NCBI GenBank assembly: GCA_022701275.1
Contig: CP031740.1
Coordinates: forward strand, 3,235,001-3,299,000
Source: Microcoleus vaginatus PCC 9802
Lineage (GTDB): Bacteria > Cyanobacteriota > Cyanobacteriia > Cyanobacteriales > Microcoleaceae
Direction: 5' to 3'
DNA length: 64,000 nt
Part shown: piece after piece, positions 51,529 to 60,754 of the stretch
Layout: each line of letters opens with the position of its first letter
Position numbering within the stretch: the first letter of the stretch is position 1
The notes under the pieces: generated by a model
The model's database searches: none
The model's input: only the letters and a program-made list of their open reading frames with translations
Told to the model about the DNA's origin: nothing
Position numbers and translations under genes: made by a program

Positions 51529-53865
51529 CTATTTAGGATTTTTCGTACCTAAAGCCGATAGTTTTTGGTCGTAGAGCGTCTCTAAAACGGCCGGGCGCTG
51601 GCGGTAGCTCTGACCGGTGTTTTTGCAGCCGTTAGCAACGATTCCCAAGACGGAAGCTCCAGAAATTTTTAATTCTTCTAAAACTTTGCGAACTTGCGAT
51701 CGGTCTGTTCGCCCAATTTGGACGACCATAATCGTAGCGTCTGTGTGAGCTGCGATCAAGTGGGTGTCTGCCAAGCCAGTTAGTGGCGGGGTGTCATAAA
51801 TTACTAAATCAAAAAATGCTTGAAATTGCTCCATCAGATACTGCATTTTTTTGGAAGAAAGAAGCTTGATCGGATCGGGGGGAATTTGGCCGGCGGTGAG
51901 TACGAACAAATTTTCTTGGTTCGGGGCTCGTTGAATCGCGTCGTTGAGGCTGAGATCCGTGGAGATGGCATCGCCCAGGCCACGCACGTTGGGCAGTCCT
52001 AACTTAGCGTGCAGTTGGGGGCAGCGCAAATCTGCATCTACTAACAATACTCTCTGTCCGACTGCTGCTGCTGTGGCTGCCAGGTGCAAAGCTACTGTAG
52101 ATTTGCCGTCTCCGGCTACGGCTGAGCCGACTAAGAGCGATCGAATCGCCGTGCCTGCACTGAGCAAGTGAATGTTCGTGTAGAGCGATCGAAATGCTTC
52201 TAAAAATTGATAGTCCAAGTCGCTCAAAATACTTGGTCCTCCAATCTCCTGACCCGTATGTCTAGCTTCGCCCGGTGCGACTATTTCCACTTTCGAGTTC
52301 GAGCGAGCCGATGTTAGTTTTCTCTGTCTGGCTGGCCGTCTGCGCTTGACTTTCTTGGTAAACGGAATCACCCCGAGTATTGGCAATCTTGTGGCCATTC
52401 TCAGTGATTCTGGAGTGTGGAACACAGTATTTAGTACCTCTACGAGCAAGCCGACTGCTATGCCCAGCAGACTGCTTAAAATTACTGCCAGCGCTAACTG
52501 TTTTTTGGTTTGTTTGACGGTAGCTGTTATAGGCTGGCCGAATTTGTCTAGCGGAATTTCCGGAGGATTTATCAGCACCCAGGGTATTTGCTGCTGAGCC
52601 GCCTCAATCCCCAAGGTTTCTCGTTTTGCCAAGAAGTCCGACAAGCTCTTAGTAACTACTTGGAGTTCCCGCTGTAAATTGTCGTATTGTCGGGTTGTAA
52701 CTGAAAAGTTTCTAATTTTTTGGTTGAGAGCATTTTGCAAAGCGGTCATTTCGCGATCGCGCGCTTCAATTTCTTTGATTTGGGTCTCTAAATTCCCCAT
52801 TACCACTTCTCTTGCTTGTTGAGTGGCGGTTAAAATCAGTTCTTCCCGACTTTTTCGCAGCGCTAAAACTGGCAAACTGTCTTCTCTGTACTGAGCTGAT
52901 TTCATTGACAGTTCCGAGTCTATTTTCTGAATTTGACCTAAGAGTCCCGCGTAAGCTTGTCCTTGGGTCATCAGCAGCCCCTGGGGATTATTTTCCTTGA
53001 GTAGTTCTTCATAGCTTTGGTAGAGGTTTCGCATCCCTTTGAGCTGAACTCTGATTTCTACTTGCTTGCCGCGAATGCTTTGAACTTGTTCAGACAGAGA
53101 TTTTCCCTCTAGCTGCGGTTCAAACAAGTTGCTCTGCTGCCGCAGTCTTTGGACTTGCAGTTGCAGAACTTCTACTCTTTCTCGGAGCTTGGGCATCTCC
53201 GTATCTATAAATTTAATACCTTGATTAATGCCCATCAGCCGTTGCTGCAAGCTGTATTCTAGATAAGCTTTAGAAATTTTGTCCAATACGCCGTAAATTT
53301 TTTTTCTATCTGAATCTTTGTAGCGAACTTGTAAAATTTTTGTGCCTTGCTGTTTGCCATCTTTCGTGTAGCTGATGCGGTTGATCGACATTTTTGAACT
53401 CAGTTCGCTATAGTTCATTTTGGGATACCAAGCCCGCAATTCCTCAATCACTGGCTGCATCATTTTGGGACTTCGCAAGATCCTAATTTGGGTTTCGTAG
53501 TCTAGTAGGCTAATTCCTTCTATATTAATTTTTGCGAAGTCGGCAGCTTGGGTGTTGTTTAATAGTTTGGATTGCAAACCTTCAGCCGTGGCTGGTTCTA
53601 CTAACAGGGAAAAGGAGCCTTCATACTCGACCGTTATGCTTTTAGAAGTGGCGACGATCGCTGTTCCTGCGAGAGCGCTCAAAGCTATGGTGGCTGCAGC
53701 CATGACCAGGAATCGACGGCGCACGACGCCGAACAGCCAGGACAAGTCTAGCTTTTCTTCTTCTCTCTCCTCTACGAAGTGATCTCTGTAGTTCTGAGTA
53801 GATAAATCCGGCAGTTTGCCATTCGATTTGGGTGTGAAGGGTTGGTAATCTTGTCTGCTATCCAT
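51529..53865 (-). CDS. wzc: Polysaccharide co-polymerase/BY-kinase (Wzc-like)
   Basis: A 778-residue inner-membrane protein joining a PCP-2 chain-length domain to a bacterial tyrosine kinase. An N-terminal helix near 50-72 and a second near 450-470 border a large periplasmic coiled-coil region with the Pro-rich PWVLINPPEIPLDKFGQP before the second helix. The kinase domain has Walker A SAVAGDGKSTVALHLA (about 582-596), Walker A' LLVDADLRCPQLH (about 607) and Walker B LVIYDTPPL (about 687). It controls capsular or EPS polymer length through cycles of autophosphorylation. The C-terminal tail has only two tyrosines (about 754, 765), fewer than typical Tyr clusters. It adjoins wza on the same strand. 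Confidence 0.93.
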   Translation of the reverse strand: MDSRQDYQPFTPKSNGKLPDLSTQNYRDHFVEEREEEKLDLSWLFGVVRRRFLVMAAATIALSALAGTAIVATSKSITVEYEGSFSLLVEPATAEGLQSKLLNNTQAADFAKINIEGISLLDYETQIRILRSPKMMQPVIEELRAWYPKMNYSELSSKMSINRISYTKDGKQQGTKILQVRYKDSDRKKIYGVLDKISKAYLEYSLQQRLMGINQGIKFIDTEMPKLRERVEVLQLQVQRLRQQSNLFEPQLEGKSLSEQVQSIRGKQVEIRVQLKGMRNLYQSYEELLKENNPQGLLMTQGQAYAGLLGQIQKIDSELSMKSAQYREDSLPVLALRKSREELILTATQQAREVVMGNLETQIKEIEARDREMTALQNALNQKIRNFSVTTRQYDNLQRELQVVTKSLSDFLAKRETLGIEAAQQQIPWVLINPPEIPLDKFGQPITATVKQTKKQLALAVILSSLLGIAVGLLVEVLNTVFHTPESLRMATRLPILGVIPFTKKVKRRRPARQRKLTSARSNSKVEIVAPGEARHTGQEIGGPSILSDLDYQFLEAFRSLYTNIHLLSAGTAIRSLLVGSAVAGDGKSTVALHLAATAAAVGQRVLLVDADLRCPQLHAKLGLPNVRGLGDAISTDLSLNDAIQRAPNQENLFVLTAGQIPPDPIKLLSSKKMQYLMEQFQAFFDLVIYDTPPLTGLADTHLIAAHTDATIMVVQIGRTDRSQVRKVLEELKISGASVLGIVANGCKNTGQSYRQRPAVLETLYDQKLSALGTKNPK

Positions 53866-54000
53866 ATTCAGCCTAGGTATTTTTGAGGTTGATATTTTTG
53901 AGGTTGATATTTTTGAAGCGGGCAGGTCGCGGCTGGGTAATCTTATTGTTTAGTTTATTCTAGCCTTTGCCAGAAATTATCCACCTCACCCGCCGCCTTC
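53866..54000. other. Short spacer between wza and wzc
   Basis: 135 bp; three TATTTTTGA-containing direct repeats near 53877-53918. No terminator seen, so wza and wzc may be co-transcribed. Confidence 0.4.
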
Positions 54001-55473
54001 TTACCTGAATAAAAATCGGAGAACGTTTATAAAATTTAACACTCCCGTCGCTGGGCCGACAGGTCCGATTACAGCGTTCATGCGATCAACAAAATTGACG
54101 AGACCCCTGCGAGATACGATAATCATGTCGTTGTTGCGAAGTTGAGGATTGCTTTCTTCGTTAATCCCTTGACTTAAATCGACTTGGATCGTCCGTTTAG
54201 TAGCTGTACCGTCGTTATTCAGGCGGACTAGCTCAACTTTATCTCTTCTAGCTCTGGTATTCTCGTACCCAAAAAATCCTCTGGAAACTAAAGCTTGATT
54301 CAGCGTCGCATTAGCTGGGAGTCTCAAGGGATCGAGGGATGTTCTGAGTTCTCCTACTACAAAAACGTTAATGCCAGTGGGAGCAAAGTTAGTGCTAGCG
54401 AGCACACCAGCTTCTGCGGGGTTGACGATCGTAGCTTTGGGCACGATGATCGTGTCTCCCTCTTGGAGGATGGTATCTTGGGCGCCGTCGCCGGACTCTA
54501 GGAACTGCCACAGGTTGACTGGGATAATTTGTTCGCCTCTTCTGGTGACGCGCCGTACTTGGATTTGCCGGATGTCGGCATCCGAGGTGATGCCGCCAGC
54601 TAGCTGAATGGCGCGGATGACGGTGGGGAAACCTTCGCGGCTGAGGTCGTTTGTGGTGTTGCCGCCGATGACGACGTAAGCCCCAGGGCGGGTGACTTGA
54701 CCAACGATGGAGATCGATCGAGGTTTTTCTGGGGGTGGCGAAAAGTTAGCCGTCGCAAATTGACGAGCTTCTGCTTGGTTGAAGTTGGCGACTGTGGGGA
54801 TCACGATTGTGTCTCTGTCTTGCAAAATGATGTCTTGAGAGATGTCTCCTTCTTGCAAGAATTTCCACAGGTTGACGTTGAGAACTTGATCCGGGCCGTC
54901 TCGTTGGGGACGGCGGACGCGGATGTTGCGGATGTCGGCGACACCCGTGACGCCTTCTGCGAGTCTGATCGCTTGGGTGACGGTAGGGTACTGGACACTC
55001 GGCGAGGCTCCCGGGCCGGGAGTTAGGGTCATAATGAAGTTTCCGGGCCTGGTGACTTCTCCGATAACGCCGACGTTGAGGGGGCGGGCGGCGACGAGGC
55101 TGACTGTGACTATGGGGTCTTTGAGGACGCGACGGTAGGCGTTGCGGATGATGTTGGTGGCTTCTACTAAGGTGCGGCCACGGACGGAGACCAAGCCGAT
55201 TAGGGGCAGGTTGACTGAACCGTCGGAAAGGACTTCGTAGCCACGGCTGAGTTCGGGTACTTCGAGTATTTCTACTTGGATGCGATCGCCGCCACCGAGT
55301 TTATAGCTTTCCGGCGATCTCGTAACGGGCGCAACATTCTGGGCTTGCTCTGCGCCTAGCGGGATGGGAAGTTGTGCCGGGGTGCTTCTGGCGTCAGCGA
55401 TGACAGTGGAAGCAAACAAGACAACACCCACAACCGACCGGGCTATCTGTCCTGGAAAATGGGTGTTAACCAT
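54001..55473 (-). CDS. wza: Wza-like polysaccharide export protein with SLBB domains
   Basis: A 490-residue periplasmic/outer-membrane protein. Signal sequence near 10-30 (VVGVVLFASTVIADARS), then the Poly_export domain with YKLGGGDRIQVEILEVPELS (about 57-76), DGSVNLPLIGLVSVRG and VTVSLVAARPLNVGVIGEVT. Three SLBB-like repeats follow, each with the RIGLAxG-type pattern (AIRLAEGVTGVADIRNIRV and AIQLAGGITSDADIRQIQV are near-duplicates). It forms the export channel for exopolysaccharide in concert with the Wzc-like protein. No lipobox Cys is evident near the signal cleavage site, unlike classical Wza lipoproteins. Divergent from the Wzy-like gene. Confidence 0.93.
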   Translation of the reverse strand: MVNTHFPGQIARSVVGVVLFASTVIADARSTPAQLPIPLGAEQAQNVAPVTRSPESYKLGGGDRIQVEILEVPELSRGYEVLSDGSVNLPLIGLVSVRGRTLVEATNIIRNAYRRVLKDPIVTVSLVAARPLNVGVIGEVTRPGNFIMTLTPGPGASPSVQYPTVTQAIRLAEGVTGVADIRNIRVRRPQRDGPDQVLNVNLWKFLQEGDISQDIILQDRDTIVIPTVANFNQAEARQFATANFSPPPEKPRSISIVGQVTRPGAYVVIGGNTTNDLSREGFPTVIRAIQLAGGITSDADIRQIQVRRVTRRGEQIIPVNLWQFLESGDGAQDTILQEGDTIIVPKATIVNPAEAGVLASTNFAPTGINVFVVGELRTSLDPLRLPANATLNQALVSRGFFGYENTRARRDKVELVRLNNDGTATKRTIQVDLSQGINEESNPQLRNNDMIIVSRRGLVNFVDRMNAVIGPVGPATGVLNFINVLRFLFR

Positions 55474-55678
55474 ACACCACCTAATTTTATTGACTATGAT
55501 TTATATAAGTGTAGCCTTTTTAGTGCTGGGCAAAAAGCTCATTATTTTAAGCTATCGCCGAAAAAACGATGCTGTATTTTTGCTTTATGCCTAATTTCTG
55601 TGTTAGCGTGGTTGCGGGTTGACCGCTATATTTTATATCTAGATAATTTGCTCTTGTTTTAGATAAAGGAAAGCAATT
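55474..55678. other. Divergent promoter region of the exopolysaccharide locus
   Basis: About 205 bp of AT-rich sequence between wza (minus) and the Wzy-like gene (plus). GATAAAGGAA 6-15 bases before the ATG at 55679 provides the ribosome site. Individual promoter boxes were not placed. Confidence 0.4.
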
Positions 55679-57100
55679 ATGACTGAACCAGTGTCTCCAG
55701 CAAATATGCTAAAAGAGCTGATATTAGGTAGTTCTTCATTAACATGGATGCTAATTGCTCTACTCGCGATGGCAACTCTACTATTCTTTCAATTTGCCAG
55801 CTATAAAAAAACTGGTTTGGCTTTAGAAAAAAGCTTTGCTATTTTATATATTTTCATCTCCCCCGTTCTGATACAACCTCCTTTTAATTACTTGCATTTT
55901 GTTAACTTGAAAGATCCCGAAGGTGGCATTTTAAAACAGCTACCTTATTTTTTTTACCCCTGGGTATTACTTATTTTATTTTCAAGGGTTAAAATTTTTA
56001 GTAGCAATTTTATAGATTTTTTTGCTAAGTTATTAATAATGAATCCTTTCTTTTTACTTTATACATTACTTCCATTACTGTCTACATTATGGTCCCTAGT
56101 TCCTGAAGACACGCTAAGAGCAGGTCTAGCTTTTTCAGGATTTACTGTTTTCGGGTGTTACATTGCAGCGCAATATAAATGGGAAGATTTATCTCGTTTT
56201 TGGCGATGGGGATACACGGCTATCGGTTTGGCCAGTTTTGTAATGAAACCCCCAGGATCAGGCGATTTTGTAGGCTTAACCCTATCTAAAAATTCTTTGG
56301 GGGGAGTCTTAGCTTTATGTACAGCCTTTTGGTATTTGCATTATTCTCAAGGAGCTAAAACTCAGAAAGAACGCTGGATTGCTTTGGGAATGATGTTATT
56401 TTCATTTTACCTGGTGAGGGCTAATAAGTCTGGTTCTGCTCTAGTGATTACTATCATATTAATAATTGCAGTCTCCTCGCTAAATTTTCTCAAAAAGTTA
56501 AGTTTTCAGTGGGCATTTACCGCGATTATATGTTTCCTGGTTTTCAGCATAATTATGACTGTTTTTGTAGTAGACAACCTAGAGGATATTATTGTAGGTG
56601 GGTTAGGCAAAGACTTGACTCTAACTGGGCGCACCGAATTCTGGCCACAGTTAATGGATGCGGTCAACCAGCGCCCCTGGTTTGGCTACGGATACGATGG
56701 ATTTTTTCAACAAGATAAGTTAGGCTCGGCTACTCCTGCTTATTTTATTTATACTCCTAATGGATTTCAACCTAAAAATCCTCACAATGGCGGTATCGGT
56801 ATCTTGTTAGCCTTCGGTTGGCCGGGATTAATTTTAATGATGACTTCCTTGCTGCTCAATTTAGCTTACGCAGTTCGGTATTTGAGTCGTAGCACGCTGG
56901 AAGAAGCGGGAATACCTATTTGTTTTCTAGTGTCTATTATTATAAGCAATATCACAGAAGGTTATATTATAGATATAGGAAATCCTTGGCTGAGTTACGC
57001 AATGTTGACGGTTCGACTTGCGATAGATAATGCTAACAATAGTTCTAACAGTAGCACCAGTAACCCTCAAAGGCGTTCTTTAGCTCGCACTGTCTATTGA
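55679..57100 (+). CDS. O-antigen ligase/polymerase-type membrane protein (Wzy-like)
   Basis: A 473-residue polytopic protein with about eleven hydrophobic segments and a large extracytoplasmic loop (about 300-370) that contains TGRTEFWPQLMDAVNQRPWF and GYGYDGFF, typical of the O-antigen ligase/polymerase domain. This loop holds the conserved Arg and His-type residues of the family (NPHNGGIGILLAFG has the His). It presumably polymerises or ligates undecaprenyl-linked repeat units in the periplasm. Its position beside a Wzx-like flippase and Wza/Wzc-like proteins supports a Wzx/Wzy pathway. Codon use is more AT-rich than neighbours such as wza, common for polysaccharide genes. Confidence 0.85.
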   Translation: MTEPVSPANMLKELILGSSSLTWMLIALLAMATLLFFQFASYKKTGLALEKSFAILYIFISPVLIQPPFNYLHFVNLKDPEGGILKQLPYFFYPWVLLILFSRVKIFSSNFIDFFAKLLIMNPFFLLYTLLPLLSTLWSLVPEDTLRAGLAFSGFTVFGCYIAAQYKWEDLSRFWRWGYTAIGLASFVMKPPGSGDFVGLTLSKNSLGGVLALCTAFWYLHYSQGAKTQKERWIALGMMLFSFYLVRANKSGSALVITIILIIAVSSLNFLKKLSFQWAFTAIICFLVFSIIMTVFVVDNLEDIIVGGLGKDLTLTGRTEFWPQLMDAVNQRPWFGYGYDGFFQQDKLGSATPAYFIYTPNGFQPKNPHNGGIGILLAFGWPGLILMMTSLLLNLAYAVRYLSRSTLEEAGIPICFLVSIIISNITEGYIIDIGNPWLSYAMLTVRLAIDNANNSSNSSTSNPQRRSLARTVY

Positions 57101-57231
57101 AGTAACCTTTATTGGGCGGATCGTGGGTCAAGTTGTGGTATGTTGTTATTAGGATCAACCAGTCTAATTTTGCGAGATTGCCGACCCTGCCAGAACCGCG
57201 TTTGTGTTTTGTAAAGATTTAAAATATTCTG

Positions 57232-58569
57232 ATGCTAGATAAGTTAACTGCGGTCAGTCAAAGGCTCGCCCCTAGTCTGCGCCAGGTACTCAGCAACATA
57301 GCTTGGCTGTTCACTGACCAAATCTTGCAGATGGGTCTAGGTCTGTTTGTAGGCCTTTGGGTAGCTCGCTATCTTGGTCCGACACAATTTGGATTGCTCA
57401 ACTACGCGCTCGCCTTTGTGTCGCTGTTTAGTTCGGTAGCAACGATGGGCTTGGGTACTCTGGTAGTGCGGAATATCGCTCGCGACCCAGAATGCAAAAA
57501 TGAGACCCTGGGAACTGCCTTCGGACTGCAATTTACTGGTGGCTGCATCACTTTGGTGTTAAGTGTCACCGTGATTGCGCTACTCAAGCCCAACGACACT
57601 CTGACTCGGTGGCTGGTAGGTATCATCGCAGCAGGAACTATCTTTAATGCTTTTGAGGCTATCAATTTTTGGTTCCAGTCCCAAATCCAGTCAAAATATA
57701 CAGTGTTGGCTAAAAATTCTGTATGTTTTTTAGTTGCTGCAGTCAGAATTGGGTTAGTGACTATTAAAGCCCCCCTGCTTGCCTTCGCCTGGATTCGATT
57801 GGCAGAGGTGGCATTGGTAGGCATGGCTTATGTATATTTTTATAAGCTTACTGGGAATAAAATTAAGGAGTGGCAATTCAGTTGGGAGCGGTGTAAGGAA
57901 CTGCTATCGGAGAGTTGGCCGATAATTTTGTCGGGATTGGCAATTTATCTGTACTCAAAAACCGATCAGATCATGCTCGGTGCGATGAATAAAAATGCTG
58001 AACTGGGCTATTATGCGGCCGCTGTTAAAATTTCGGAAATCTGCGATTTCTTGCCAATGATTTTATCAAGCTCTATTTTTCCCAAACTAGCGAATTTGAG
58101 AAAGACAAATTATGAAGAATATCTAAATAAGTTTCAAATTTACTCGGATATTATGATATTTTTATGGTTGGGAGTGGCCATACCGATATCATTACTTTCT
58201 CCATGGATAGTGCATCTGCTTTACGGGGAGAAATATGCGAAGTCAGCAGCGGTACTGGCTCTCTATGTTTGGGCGCAATTTGGTAGTAACTTTGGAGTAG
58301 CACGGAGCACATATTTGAACATAGAAGGTCAGTTACGCTACGGTCTTTACTTGACTGTAGTCGGATCTATTCTAAATGTAGGGTTGAACTTTTGGTTGAT
58401 TCCTAAGTATGGAGCTTTTGGAGCAACGGCGGCTACTCTGATAACTTATTTTTACGTGATTATATTAGTCAACTTCTTAATTAAGGAATTGCGGCCTTTT
58501 AGCACTTTCATCTGGCGATCCTTTAACTTATACAAGGCGGCTGGTAGAATCAGAGGATTAGTAAAGTGA
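57232..58569 (+). CDS. Oligosaccharide flippase (Wzx/RfbX-like)
   Basis: A 445-residue membrane protein of the polysaccharide flippase family, with twelve hydrophobic segments starting at about residue 22 (NIAWLFTDQILQMGLGLFVG, then ARYLGPTQFGLLNYA, which is typical). Other marks are LARDPECKNETLGTAFGL and AIYLYSKTDQIMLGAMN in the centre. It moves lipid-linked repeat units across the membrane. Its last codons overlap the following gene's GTG by 4 bp, indicating translational coupling with it. Confidence 0.92.
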   Translation: MLDKLTAVSQRLAPSLRQVLSNIAWLFTDQILQMGLGLFVGLWVARYLGPTQFGLLNYALAFVSLFSSVATMGLGTLVVRNIARDPECKNETLGTAFGLQFTGGCITLVLSVTVIALLKPNDTLTRWLVGIIAAGTIFNAFEAINFWFQSQIQSKYTVLAKNSVCFLVAAVRIGLVTIKAPLLAFAWIRLAEVALVGMAYVYFYKLTGNKIKEWQFSWERCKELLSESWPIILSGLAIYLYSKTDQIMLGAMNKNAELGYYAAAVKISEICDFLPMILSSSIFPKLANLRKTNYEEYLNKFQIYSDIMIFLWLGVAIPISLLSPWIVHLLYGEKYAKSAAVLALYVWAQFGSNFGVARSTYLNIEGQLRYGLYLTVVGSILNVGLNFWLIPKYGAFGATAATLITYFYVIILVNFLIKELRPFSTFIWRSFNLYKAAGRIRGLVK

Positions 58570-59783
58570 TTCAAATTAAACCTAAAATCGAACAGCGCTC
58601 GAATTGCCCCTATTGCGACACGGAACTCAATGCCAAAAAAATTTTGTGGCAAGGGATACATATTGTTCTGGACTGTAAGTGCGCGGGATGTGGTAGCGAA
58701 ATAATCGACGAGTTGAGAGTAGGTCATGGAGTCCGAAACTCTGTCCAAGTTGATACAATCAAAGGTGAAGTTTTTGCAAAAGTTGCTAATATAAAAGAAT
58801 GGCTAGGCAAACCATTACTCTATTCACTCCAAAATCCTCAACCCGAAAAACTTGAGATTGTCAAAGAAATTTTTAAACCCTGCAAGCGGGTAATTATCTT
58901 AAACTGTATCGATCATCTGTATGGTCATTCCCTGCTGAAGTTGCTAAATGCACAAAGGCACTTAGAATGCAACTCAGACTGCGGGTTAGTTGTGATAGTT
59001 CCTAAGTTTCTAAGGTGGATGGTTCCTGATGAAGTTGCCGAAGTCTGGACAGTACCTATTTCTTTAAAAAATGGTCAAACTTACTATCCCAGCTTCGCTG
59101 AGTTTGTTGAGGAAGAAACGAAACGCTTTGATGAAATTTATGTCAGCGAAGCCCATTCTCATCCTAGCCAGTTTGACATCACGCGGTTTACTAGAGTTCC
59201 CAAACACAAATTTGAGGAGCCAGAAACAAGAATTACTTTTATTTGGCGCGAAGATCGTTTATTAGTTAACAGTGGGCTGTTCCGAGTTTTGAAAAAGCTC
59301 AATCAACGAGAAAGGGCCTTGCCATTACAAAATTTGAAAATTCAGCAGTTATTTGAGAAAATCAGGTCGCAAGTACCAGAAGCAAAATTTGCCGTAGCTG
59401 GTTTGGGGACAAAAACTAAGTTTCCCGAATGGATTGAAGATTACAGAGTGGATAGTTTTAATGAAAAAGTTGAAAAGGAAATATGCCAGGTTTATTCACA
59501 AAGCCGCTTAGTAATTGGTCTTCACGGCTCTAATATGTTGCTACCTTCTGCTCATGCTGGTATGACAATTGATTTGATAGATGAACGTTGGGGGAACTTT
59601 GCCCAAGATATTTTATACCAAGAAGGTGACCCGAGAATGGCTAGTTTTCGCTATAGATTTTTGCCCTATCAGACTAGCAATGAGACACTGGCATACATAG
59701 CGGCTGTGATGCTCCAAAAGTGGTTTAATTTTAAATCGCAGATGACTGCTGATCTTGTTAATTCAGATGTTGAAGACTACTAG
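58566..59783 (+). CDS. Zinc-ribbon protein with GT61-like C-terminal domain
   Basis: A 405-residue protein starting with GTG in a 4-bp overlap (GTGA) with the flippase gene. The N-terminus (about 12-45) has a CxxC...CxxCG pattern (NCPYCDTEL and CKCAGCGSE) like a zinc ribbon. The C-terminal part has LVIGLHGSNMLLPSAHAGMT, which resembles the histidine-glycine loop of GT61 family glycosyltransferases, and a KFAVAGLGTKTKFPEWI strand before it. It may be a sugar transferase with an added metal-binding module; the GT assignment is tentative. Coupling with the flippase gene puts it in the EPS pathway. Confidence 0.6.
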   Translation: MIQIKPKIEQRSNCPYCDTELNAKKILWQGIHIVLDCKCAGCGSEIIDELRVGHGVRNSVQVDTIKGEVFAKVANIKEWLGKPLLYSLQNPQPEKLEIVKEIFKPCKRVIILNCIDHLYGHSLLKLLNAQRHLECNSDCGLVVIVPKFLRWMVPDEVAEVWTVPISLKNGQTYYPSFAEFVEEETKRFDEIYVSEAHSHPSQFDITRFTRVPKHKFEEPETRITFIWREDRLLVNSGLFRVLKKLNQRERALPLQNLKIQQLFEKIRSQVPEAKFAVAGLGTKTKFPEWIEDYRVDSFNEKVEKEICQVYSQSRLVIGLHGSNMLLPSAHAGMTIDLIDERWGNFAQDILYQEGDPRMASFRYRFLPYQTSNETLAYIAAVMLQKWFNFKSQMTADLVNSDVEDY

Positions 59784-59802
59784 AAAAAGTAGAGTCGCAG
59801 AA

Positions 59803-60726
59803 ATGTTCAATTACCAAATCCAAACACCCGTCGCTTTTATCATCTTCAAACGTCCAGATACAACGGCTAGAGTATTTGAGGCAATTCGTCAGGCAAAACC
59901 TCCCAAATTGCTAGTAATTGCTGACGGCCCACGTCCAGATAAGCCTGGAGAAGATCAAGCATGTGCTGCCGCAAGAGCTATTATTGACCAAGTAGATTGG
60001 GACTGCGAAGTTTTGAAGAATTACGCAGACGTAAATCTCGGTTGTCGCCTGCGGGTTTCTAGCGGTATGAATTGGGTGTTTGATACCGTTGAAGAGGCAA
60101 TTATTCTTGAGGATGACTGTCTCCCTCATCCTACTTTTTTCCGCTTCGCTGAAGAATTGCTGGAGCGTTACCGAGACGATCAGCGGATTCTATCAATCTC
60201 TGGTCAAAATGTTCAGTTTGGGCGAAAAAGAACTGATTATAGTTACTACTTTTCTCGCTATAATCACTGCTGGAGCTGGGCGAGTTGGAGGCGAGCTTGG
60301 CAGCATTATGATTTAGATATGAAGTTGTGGCCAGAAATTCGAGATGGTAATTTTTTGATGGATGTACTGGGAGACTCCCATGCTGTAAAAGTTTGGACAA
60401 ATACTTTTCAGCTTTGTTATGAAAAAAAATTACAGAGTTGGGCTTTTCAGTGGACATTTGCTAGTTTTATTCAAAATGGTATGAATATTCTTGCAAATGT
60501 CAATTTAGCTTCTAACATCGGACATGGTGTAGGGGGAACTAATACGGAGGATGTCAACAGTCCTTATAGTAATATGCCTGTAGAAGCTATAACATTTCCG
60601 ATGAAACACCCAGCCTTTGCCATTCGGGATGTGCAAGCAGATAATTTTACTGAAAACACTTTATATGATTACGATCCGAAATTTGTCAAGAAAGTACAAC
60701 GAAAAATCCAACAATTTTTGAAATAG
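59803..60726 (+). CDS. Glycosyltransferase, GT-A fold
   Basis: Taken to start at the ATG at 59803 (MFNYQIQTPVAFIIFKRPDT), 307 residues, since family similarity begins there and the earlier ATG-like start at 59755 lies within the preceding gene. The first strand (VAFIIFKRPDTTARVFEAI), LLVIADGPRPDKPGE and ILEDDCLPHPTFFRF (the DxD-like acidic motif, about 105) are typical of a GT2-like family also annotated as hemolysin-related sugar transferases. HCWSWASWRRAWQ and GVGGTNTED are further conserved stretches. It likely adds a sugar to the EPS repeat unit at the inner face of the membrane. The gap to the next gene is ~28 bp. Confidence 0.85.
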   Translation: MFNYQIQTPVAFIIFKRPDTTARVFEAIRQAKPPKLLVIADGPRPDKPGEDQACAAARAIIDQVDWDCEVLKNYADVNLGCRLRVSSGMNWVFDTVEEAIILEDDCLPHPTFFRFAEELLERYRDDQRILSISGQNVQFGRKRTDYSYYFSRYNHCWSWASWRRAWQHYDLDMKLWPEIRDGNFLMDVLGDSHAVKVWTNTFQLCYEKKLQSWAFQWTFASFIQNGMNILANVNLASNIGHGVGGTNTEDVNSPYSNMPVEAITFPMKHPAFAIRDVQADNFTENTLYDYDPKFVKKVQRKIQQFLK

Positions 60727-60754
60727 TAAGTAACCATGAGTTAAGGATGTTTGG

